A stretch of 38,031 nt of DNA from Muribaculaceae bacterium (GTDB lineage Bacteria; Bacteroidota; Bacteroidia; Bacteroidales; Muribaculaceae). Positions 7,634 to 13,349 of this stretch are shown one piece after another. The notes under the pieces were generated by a model, which saw nothing but the letters and a program-made list of their open reading frames with translations, had not been told where the DNA came from and searched no databases. The DNA is taken from positions 1-38,031 of the forward strand of contig JAGAJP010000029.1 in NCBI GenBank assembly GCA_017626045.1, read 5' to 3'. Each line of letters opens with the position of its first letter. Position 1 is the first letter of the stretch. A program made the position numbers and the translations under genes.

Positions 7634-10399
7634 TCATTTTACCATTATCTTCTGTCCGGCCACGATGTAGACGCCTTTTGAAAGTCCGTCCACTGTCCTG
7701 CTCTCCCCGGCGCTGATCCGGAGTCGCGCCACGACTGCACCCTCGACGGAGCATACCGTCACTCCGCAGTCGCGGACACTGCTGATCCTGATGGTGCCCG
7801 GCACGGAACTGTCTATCGCGATGCCGAAGTCAGTCACTGTCGGAAGCCCGATGACGCCCGATTCCCCGAATACGGGTACCATCCGGCGGCTCCCCGCCTG
7901 CGACACGTATGCTCCGAACGGCAGCGTCCGTGCCTCTGCCGTAAACACGCTGCCCGGCAGCTGTCCCCCCTCGCCCCCGGTGTTGAGCGACAGTATGTCG
8001 CTCTCTTCCGTCGGCATGAACGTGCCGCTGAAAAGCATCCCGTCTTTCCAATCGGTAGATGACGGAATGGAAACCTCCGGTCCAAGTGTCACGTCTTGCG
8101 CACTAAAGGTTACGGTTCCGTTGACATTATAGTCAAAGATATATTCGGGATTGTTGGGCATAGAGATGATATATGGAGTGTCGGCTTCCAGAGAGCTCTC
8201 CGGATGCCAGTCGTCGGAAGAGGCGCTATAGAGCCAGAAGGGCCGTTCGGACTCGTCTGTCTCATCCCATATCTCGAAGGGCACCAACCGGTGTCCGCGC
8301 TCATGCTCTATGTCCTGAACTGCAAACGGAACCACTATCGACTCCCATCCCGCGCTTTGTGAGCCATACCCTGTCTCATTCCGGAATTCTTTTGAAAAAC
8401 GGACCTCCGAAACTCGGAATTCCTCAGGACTATAGAACGGATAGCCGTCGTGCAGAACCACAACACCATTAGCCTCTCCGTCAATCACGTTTATGATGCG
8501 CTTGGCTATGCTGTCGCTGAATGTCTGGGCATTGCGGTTATACACTATCAAATTCGGATTTGACACGCCGCCTATGAGCGTCTCCGGGGTATCGTTGCCT
8601 TCCGGCAGGAAAACAGCACACAGGGTCGGTATATTGCCGAACACACTGTCGGCACATTGAACCAAACCTTTGGGAACCGCCACTGTCACGAGACTCCGGA
8701 TAGCGAGTGCTCCTCTTTCAAGAACATTACCGGCACCGGTCGGCGACGGACTCTCGACTTCACTGATGTCAAGATACCTCACCCGACTGCATTGACGAAG
8801 CCATTCATAATCCGCCGCGCCCATGCTGCCCGCTACGGTCAGCCGTTCGGAGTCTGACTTGCCGTCGTTCCACTCATAACCTTTTGAAAGTTGTCCTGGT
8901 GATGTGGTCCATGCTTTCTCGTCGCCGCCACAATATTCTACCCGATATGTCACAGGTGTGGAATATATGATTCCGTCCTTTTCAACCTTTGCTGATACAG
9001 TAAATGACTTGTCTGACGGCAGTGTGCTGACATCCACAGGAATTCCGTCATATTTCTGTTCCTCGGTAAGACCCGCAATACCGCTGAATGAGTATCGGAT
9101 CACCGCGTCGGAATCTTCAGCCTTGAATCTGAGATACCTGCCGTCGTAGGTGATTCCCGCCTCTTTCGATGCATTGAGCGCAAGCGTGAAGGTGCCGGAA
9201 CTGTCGGATTCCGCATCGTGAAGTATGCCGAAGTATTCTCCTGCATCCAAAGCGACTTCTGCTGTTGATGTCAGTTCAGATGCAGGAATTTCCTTGATCT
9301 TGTTTCCATCGCTATATATGTCGAAAGCCACCGGAACATCGGATTTAAAATACAGGGGTTTGCCTGACGTCGCGAATCTGACGGCAACAAATTCTCCGGC
9401 AGAGGGCGAGTCAAATGTCTTGACTGTCTCCTCCTCCATCGGAACTGCTGTCGCTGTGAAGGTGTGCTTGATGTCTATGTCCCATTCAGATGAAGAACCC
9501 CACCCGTAATCAGACTTCAACTGCACCCGATAAGCAACGGGTCCGCTTCTCTCCAACGATACATCGTTTCCCGTGAACTCCAAAGGGTTTCTCGTCAGCT
9601 GATTCAATATTTCGTCAGGTATGTCCACGGCAAAAGCGCAGGTGTCGCCCGAAGCGATTTCCTGCTCCACATATCCTAGATCCTTTCCATTGAGGTAATG
9701 CCGATAACCGGTTGCCGATCTTCCATCGGTTTTCATTATCACGACCGCTTTTCTGTATACTCCACCCCACTCATTGTTGCCGTATCCGTATCTGAGGTTG
9801 AAATAATGCGGGCCGGGAGTGATACCTGCAAGATCTATATTGAGAATCTGCTCTTTGGCTTTGACGGAGTCTGTCTTGACGGTTGTTTTGTCATCGTCAA
9901 ACCAGTACTGCGCCACCTGTGCGTTAAGCGGATTTGTAGTTACATAGAAAGGCTTTCGATATACTCCGCCCCATTCATTATTTCCCATCCCGCATCGATA
10001 GTTGAAGAAATGAAGTCCCGGGGCAACTCCTGCGAGGTCGATGTCGAGAGCCTGGGTGGCGGATGTGACAGTGCCTGTCTTCATTGAGGTCTTGTCCTCG
10101 TCGAGCCAGTACTGCCATTCCGCTGCGTTTGCCTCACTTGGCAATAAATAGAAGTGGGTGCGGTATATGCCACCGGTACCTCCGGCATCATCCGTCAAAC
10201 GGTAATTGATCCAGTGCAGACCCGGACTTAGGCCGGTTGCGGGAATGGTTTGCGTCAAGGTGTATCCGGTAATGGAACCGGTTTCCTTGGCGGCAATATC
10301 ATTGTCTATCCAATACTCATAACTTGCCGGAGATGCGGAATAAACGAGCATGCCAACCGGAAGCAAAGCGGATAGAATTGCAGACAGCAGTCTTCTCAT
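7634..10399 (-). CDS. large secreted repeat protein with type IX-like C-terminal sorting tail
   Basis: The 921-residue protein has a signal peptide (about 1-24). Four units follow with a 68-residue period, anchored at YEYWID (about 28), WQYWLD (96), AQYWFD (164) and YRHYLN (232). Units 2 and 3 share the string GNNEWGGVYRK. The middle contains beta-rich regions. The last 75 residues end with a Gly- and Val-rich strand pair and the motif GLSKGVYIVAGQKIMVK, which resembles the type A C-terminal sorting domain of the type IX secretion system. The start codon overlaps the upstream stop by one base (TAATG), so the two are translationally coupled. It probably sits at the cell surface or is secreted; the ligand is unknown. 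Confidence 0.75.
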   Translation of the reverse strand: MRRLLSAILSALLPVGMLVYSASPASYEYWIDNDIAAKETGSITGYTLTQTIPATGLSPGLHWINYRLTDDAGGTGGIYRTHFYLLPSEANAAEWQYWLDEDKTSMKTGTVTSATQALDIDLAGVAPGLHFFNYRCGMGNNEWGGVYRKPFYVTTNPLNAQVAQYWFDDDKTTVKTDSVKAKEQILNIDLAGITPGPHYFNLRYGYGNNEWGGVYRKAVVIMKTDGRSATGYRHYLNGKDLGYVEQEIASGDTCAFAVDIPDEILNQLTRNPLEFTGNDVSLERSGPVAYRVQLKSDYGWGSSSEWDIDIKHTFTATAVPMEEETVKTFDSPSAGEFVAVRFATSGKPLYFKSDVPVAFDIYSDGNKIKEIPASELTSTAEVALDAGEYFGILHDAESDSSGTFTLALNASKEAGITYDGRYLRFKAEDSDAVIRYSFSGIAGLTEEQKYDGIPVDVSTLPSDKSFTVSAKVEKDGIIYSTPVTYRVEYCGGDEKAWTTSPGQLSKGYEWNDGKSDSERLTVAGSMGAADYEWLRQCSRVRYLDISEVESPSPTGAGNVLERGALAIRSLVTVAVPKGLVQCADSVFGNIPTLCAVFLPEGNDTPETLIGGVSNPNLIVYNRNAQTFSDSIAKRIINVIDGEANGVVVLHDGYPFYSPEEFRVSEVRFSKEFRNETGYGSQSAGWESIVVPFAVQDIEHERGHRLVPFEIWDETDESERPFWLYSASSDDWHPESSLEADTPYIISMPNNPEYIFDYNVNGTVTFSAQDVTLGPEVSIPSSTDWKDGMLFSGTFMPTEESDILSLNTGGEGGQLPGSVFTAEARTLPFGAYVSQAGSRRMVPVFGESGVIGLPTVTDFGIAIDSSVPGTIRISSVRDCGVTVCSVEGAVVARLRISAGESRTVDGLSKGVYIVAGQKIMVK

Positions 10400-11349
10400 T
10401 ATTCCATTATCTTAATGTTTACTTTCAGTTGGTTGTTTTCAGCATCATACGTCACGGAACTTGCTGATTTATCAACTGTCGGTAAAGTCGGAACTGTAGT
10501 GTATGGCATCCATTCGCCACCGTAAACACCCACCTGGGTGCCATCGGTACCCAGATAACCTTTTTGAACAAGGTCAATCGTGCATTCCAGATTCCCGTCA
10601 AGAACCTCTGCATCTGCCTCAAGTCGATAGCAGTTATCAAGTATTAATTGATCGGTGCCACCGTTATACGTATTTTTCCCAATCAGGCAGTTAACCATGA
10701 CCACATCATGAGAAGAAGTCAAAGATGCACTGTTTACGATTGAAGAAGAAAGACTTTTGGGTTTATAGCTACTCGTCGTAATTTCACCGATATTACAATT
10801 ACCGACTATTTCCGCATTACCTCCTTTAAATGATTCAATCTTTGAATTCATGATATTGACTTGTTCGCATGACTTGCCACTATAATTGTCAAATACTCCT
10901 ATATAGCATCTGTCAATCGTTATGCTTTTAAAATAAAGAGCATCAAAATTCCTGATTTTGCAAGTCCTTAATGTTATTTCGGCATGAATATAATTAGTAT
11001 TGCTAAAATTGGATAGTTTTTCAAGAAACACTCCTTCAAAAGCCGGGGCTGCATATGTTTTGTCTTCCGTAAAATTAAACTCGATTTCCGGAAGAATATA
11101 TGTGTCGTAGCCGTTACCAATGATACTTACGGCTTTGTCCATTGTAATTTTACTGGGACTGACGAAATTGCCTGAAGACAGATAAATCTTGTCTCCGTCA
11201 ACAGCTGCCTTGATTGCATCCGACAATCCGTTGACATTGTCGAAGAAAGTCTGTTCGCCATTGTGATCAAGAGTCACAAGAGTACTGGTCTGGGCATATG
11301 CCGAGACGATGAGCCCGATGAGGGCAATCAGCGAAATGATTCTTTTCAT
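10399..11349 (-). CDS. secreted beta-helix-like protein
   Basis: This 316-residue protein has a signal peptide (MKRIISLIALIGLIVSAYA). The middle (about 55-260) contains repeated short strands with Asn- and Ser-rich turns, for example IHAEITLRTCKI and later SITIDRCYIG, which suggests a right-handed beta-helix of the pectin-lyase-like fold. No catalytic residues are obvious. The DNA is noticeably more AT-rich than the downstream cluster. Its stop TAA overlaps the ATG of the next gene (TAATG). It is the first gene after the structured leader RNA at 11415-11745, so it may be the first product regulated by it. Confidence 0.7.
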   Translation of the reverse strand: MKRIISLIALIGLIVSAYAQTSTLVTLDHNGEQTFFDNVNGLSDAIKAAVDGDKIYLSSGNFVSPSKITMDKAVSIIGNGYDTYILPEIEFNFTEDKTYAAPAFEGVFLEKLSNFSNTNYIHAEITLRTCKIRNFDALYFKSITIDRCYIGVFDNYSGKSCEQVNIMNSKIESFKGGNAEIVGNCNIGEITTSSYKPKSLSSSIVNSASLTSSHDVVMVNCLIGKNTYNGGTDQLILDNCYRLEADAEVLDGNLECTIDLVQKGYLGTDGTQVGVYGGEWMPYTTVPTLPTVDKSASSVTYDAENNQLKVNIKIME

Positions 11350-11414
11350 TATAATCTGAGGTTAGTGTTTGAGTTAGCCTTGCAGACTCCCGGATCAGGC
11401 AATTGAAAGTAAAT

Positions 11415-11745
11415 AAACGAAAAAAGCGTAGGAATCTGTATCTGTTACCGTCCTACGAACTGAGGCTTCTCGCATTGCCCTATCTAAGTCGGACGGCAAC
11501 GCAGAAGCCCACGCCTGTATATGCAATCGATGCGTCCGGCTATATTTCTTGCGAAATATCTTGCCGGAGACAGGATAACCATATACCACGGGCATCTACC
11601 GTTGCTCAACCCTTGACTTAGATAGAAAAGTTTGCGAGAAATTTCAGTTCGTCAAGAATCAGCGCGGATAAACGCTTTCAAATAATATGTCTTTGCATCC
11701 CGCCCGCTTACCCCGGACCGGGGCTTCTGCAATGCGGTCTGCAAC
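11415..11745 (-). ncRNA. structured RNA, about 325 nt, with pseudoknot and terminator
   Basis: The RNA reads on the minus strand from about 11741. In plus coordinates: TCCGGC (11535-11540) pairs with GCCGGA (11563-11568) with an inner ATATTTC/GAAATAT stem; GGCTTCT (11464-11470) pairs with AGAAGCC (11503-11509); and CGTAGGA (11427-11433) pairs with TCCTACG (11451-11457), followed on the minus strand by six T (11420-11425). The 11-base CTATCTAAGTC (11480-11490) lies in the loop of the GGCTTCT hairpin and is exactly complementary to GACTTAGATAG (11615-11625), which makes a pseudoknot. It could be an independent small RNA or a riboswitch-like leader of the secreted-protein operon. I cannot name the family. 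Confidence 0.6.
11420..11457 (-). terminator. terminator at the 3' end of the structured RNA
   Basis: A 7-bp stem (CGTAGGA 11427-11433 with TCCTACG 11451-11457) closes a 17-base loop and is followed on the minus strand by six T. It can end the RNA before the secreted-protein genes, or act as an attenuator. Confidence 0.6.
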
Positions 11746-11747
11746 TG

Positions 11748-11779
11748 CAAAATTACAACTATTTTTTTCAATTCACAAA
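11748..11779 (-). promoter_or_regulatory. Bacteroidota promoter for the structured RNA
   Basis: On the minus strand TTTG (plus 11776-11779) is followed after exactly 20 bases by TAATTTTG (plus 11748-11755). This matches the Bacteroidota -33/-7 consensus, and the start site should fall near 11741. Confidence 0.75.
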
Positions 11780-11863
11780 TTTTAAGAATATTTTTTTGAA
11801 GATTTCAAAAAAATCGTTTACATACATCTCCCCCAACCCATCGGGCCAGGAACCCGCTTAAAC

Positions 11864-11968
11864 AATGCATAATGCACAATTGCTTCGCGCGTAGCTGCGT
11901 GGAGGGAGCGGCCTCCGGACGCAACGTGCCGTCGGGGCAAGGATTACTGGGGCGAGCGCTCCCTCCAC
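11864..11968. repeat. intergenic repeat with long inverted repeat
   Basis: The 29-base core at 11894-11922 recurs at 13290-13318, and CACAATTGCTTCGCG at 11875-11889 recurs at 13253-13267. Here GTGGAGGGAGCG (11899-11910) is also followed by its exact complement CGCTCCCTCCAC (11957-11968), which allows a hairpin. An ATGCATAATGCACAAT lead-in marks it as one of the scattered Bacteroidales intergenic repeats. Confidence 0.75.
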
Positions 11969-12011
11969 ACTCTCGTGAAGCTATCAGCGTGAAACAAGTG
12001 GCAATCGCTCT

Positions 12012-12212
12012 TTACTTTGGATTAGAGATTTCATCATATAACTTTTTGCATATACGGTCGATTGACAAATTGCCGACATTTCCTCGCGTAGCAAGTTCAT
12101 CGGCCGTCTTTGATTGAGCAACGACAGCCAATGCATCCTGAGGGTCTAAACGAAAATGTTCTGTCACCTTGACGACAAGAGTTGATAGAATCTGATCTAT
12201 AGACATGTCCAT
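12012..12212 (-). CDS. 66-residue protein, third gene of the DUF3990 module
   Basis: The product is small, acidic to neutral and predicted all-helical (DQILSTLVVKVTEHF, then DELATRG and a C-terminal helix). It has no signal peptide and no known catalytic motif. It begins 13 bases after the DUF3990 gene and is most likely co-transcribed with it. In known families, small helical proteins next to DUF3990 toxins act as neutralising partners, but that role is inferred here only from position. An alternative start 6 bases downstream (12206) is possible. Confidence 0.65.
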   Translation of the reverse strand: MDMSIDQILSTLVVKVTEHFRLDPQDALAVVAQSKTADELATRGNVGNLSIDRICKKLYDEISNPK

Positions 12213-12225
12213 ATTTTAACAGTTG

Positions 12226-12726
12226 TTAGTCTTTAATAAGATGGGTTAATGCTTTTTCGGTACAGAAGCAATATTGAATGTATTTTTCCCCGGAATATTT
12301 CAACCTTGAAGCAAGAATTTTAAGATTGTCCGGTTCTAAAAAACGATTGTCAAATTCATCTTTATATGTTTTAATTACCTGATCGACATATGAGTCAGCT
12401 ACGGGTCCAATCACAATGTCATAATCATGATTGTAAGGAGGGTTTTGAGATTTATCTCTATTCATCAAAACAAATCCTGCCCACTCCCAATTATAATCTT
12501 TAAATTCTTTAATCTTCAAATCGTCGGCACAAGTTGACTTATTGAATATAAAGGGATTTACTTCTGGTTCTCCTCCATTGTTAAGAATAACACTTCGTAA
12601 TGCCATTTTGACAGCACGTCCGAAATCCGGGGTAAGATAAAATCCAGTTCCAAAATCCTTGAAATTCCTTGCAAAGGCGAAATCTATCTTACTAATCTTG
12701 CAATAACTGCCATGATAAAGTCTCAT
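12226..12726 (-). CDS. DUF3990 family protein, probable ADP-ribosyltransferase-like toxin
   Basis: The 166-residue protein starts LYHGSYCKISKID and continues with DFGTGFYLTPDFGRAVKMA, the two blocks typical of DUF3990. The His, Gly and Tyr pattern resembles the H-Y half of ADP-ribosyltransferase folds. Other conserved-looking segments are DYNWEWAGFVLMNR and the Asp-rich DYDIVIGPVADSYV. The start ATG overlaps the stop of the XRE gene (ATGA), so translation is coupled. DUF3990 proteins often sit in bacterial toxin-antitoxin or defence-type units. The biochemical activity is inferred from the family and has not been shown from this sequence. Confidence 0.75.
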   Translation of the reverse strand: MRLYHGSYCKISKIDFAFARNFKDFGTGFYLTPDFGRAVKMALRSVILNNGGEPEVNPFIFNKSTCADDLKIKEFKDYNWEWAGFVLMNRDKSQNPPYNHDYDIVIGPVADSYVDQVIKTYKDEFDNRFLEPDNLKILASRLKYSGEKYIQYCFCTEKALTHLIKD

Positions 12727-13154
12727 AAGGATCCGCCGTTGTTGGCGCAGACAGTGGAAAGGTTTTTAGCAATGTCATCAAAGGAGAGTGTTCTTTCAAT
12801 TTCAATAAAGTTGTTGAGATACTCCAATCCTTTGAAAGTTTTCAAATAACCATAAGCAGATGCCAGAGATATTTCTTTTATCTTTGAATAATGATAAATG
12901 ACGGACATTAGAAATGAAGTGGATTTATTGTCCTGATTGATATTTATCACATTCAACTTCAATTCAGATCCGAGTTTGCCTAAAATAAAAGACGCGACCT
13001 CTAAAGAGGGATTGCCATTTTCAATTTTAGAAACACGAGATTCGCTTAAACCTATAAGTTTTCCGAGTTGGGCTTGTGTTAATCCGGCTTTTTTGCGCTC
13101 CAAACGGATACATGCACCCAACGTACTTGGTTCTATGATTCTTTTCTCTTTCAT
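12723..13154 (-). CDS. XRE-family helix-turn-helix regulator with DUF3791-like tail
   Basis: I chose the ATG at 13154, which gives 143 residues; the longer upstream frame to 13331 runs through the promoter and a repeat. Residues about 13-60 form an XRE-type DNA-binding domain (LTQAQLGKLIGLSESRVSKIE). Residues about 80-143 look like a small helical DUF3791-type domain, ending in a NNGG motif. The fusion would place DNA binding and a neutralising domain in one protein, as in known antitoxin repressors. It overlaps the DUF3990 start by 4 bases and has its own operator and promoter at 13179-13215. An antitoxin role is inferred from the layout. Confidence 0.75.
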   Translation of the reverse strand: MKEKRIIEPSTLGACIRLERKKAGLTQAQLGKLIGLSESRVSKIENGNPSLEVASFILGKLGSELKLNVININQDNKSTSFLMSVIYHYSKIKEISLASAYGYLKTFKGLEYLNNFIEIERTLSFDDIAKNLSTVCANNGGSL

Positions 13155-13178
13155 ATTCCTATAACAATTTTGATTTAG

Positions 13179-13215
13179 CAAAGTTAGTAAAAACTTTCCG
13201 AAAATGGAAAGTTTT
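13179..13215 (-). promoter_or_regulatory. promoter and operator of the DUF3990 module
   Basis: On the minus strand TAACTTTG (plus 13179-13186) fits the -7 element. Just upstream lies a perfect palindrome, AAAACTTTCC (13190-13199), six bases, GGAAAGTTTT (13206-13215). A protein bound there would block the promoter, which suggests autoregulation by the XRE protein. No good -33 element was found because the palindrome occupies that place. Confidence 0.65.
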
Positions 13216-13245
13216 TTTCTCTTCCTCTTTCTGCTTACGTATTTA

Positions 13246-13322
13246 AACAATACACAATTGCTTCGCGAGGCGCCATGCCCTCTCGCGCGGCTGCGTGGAG
13301 GGAGCGGCCTCCGGACGCGACG
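13246..13322. repeat. second copy of the intergenic repeat flanking the DUF3990 module
   Basis: Contains CACAATTGCTTCGCG (13253-13267) and the 29-base core (13290-13318) that both recur at 11875-11922. About 20 extra bases separate the two blocks here. Together the two copies bracket the three-gene module in direct orientation. Confidence 0.75.
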
Positions 13323-13349
13323 CGTTGTCACTCAAGGCAGAATCGGCAA

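Larger units (their letters stand above)
11350..12011. other. 662-base gap with structured RNA and repeat
   Basis: The gap holds the structured RNA (11415-11745), its promoter (11748-11779) and the intergenic repeat (11864-11968). Short open frames within it on both strands follow the RNA stems and show no protein-like character. Confidence 0.75.

Noticed and set aside
11395..11621. Two small opposite open frames (66 and 72 codons)
   Set aside because: Both lie inside the structured RNA; the stems explain the open frames better than coding does.
11872..12117. Plus-strand open frame of 81 codons
   Set aside because: It reads through the intergenic repeat and the end of the 66-residue gene.
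13155..13331. N-terminal extension of the XRE protein
   Set aside because: It would cross the promoter, operator and repeat; the first 59 residues look random and basic.
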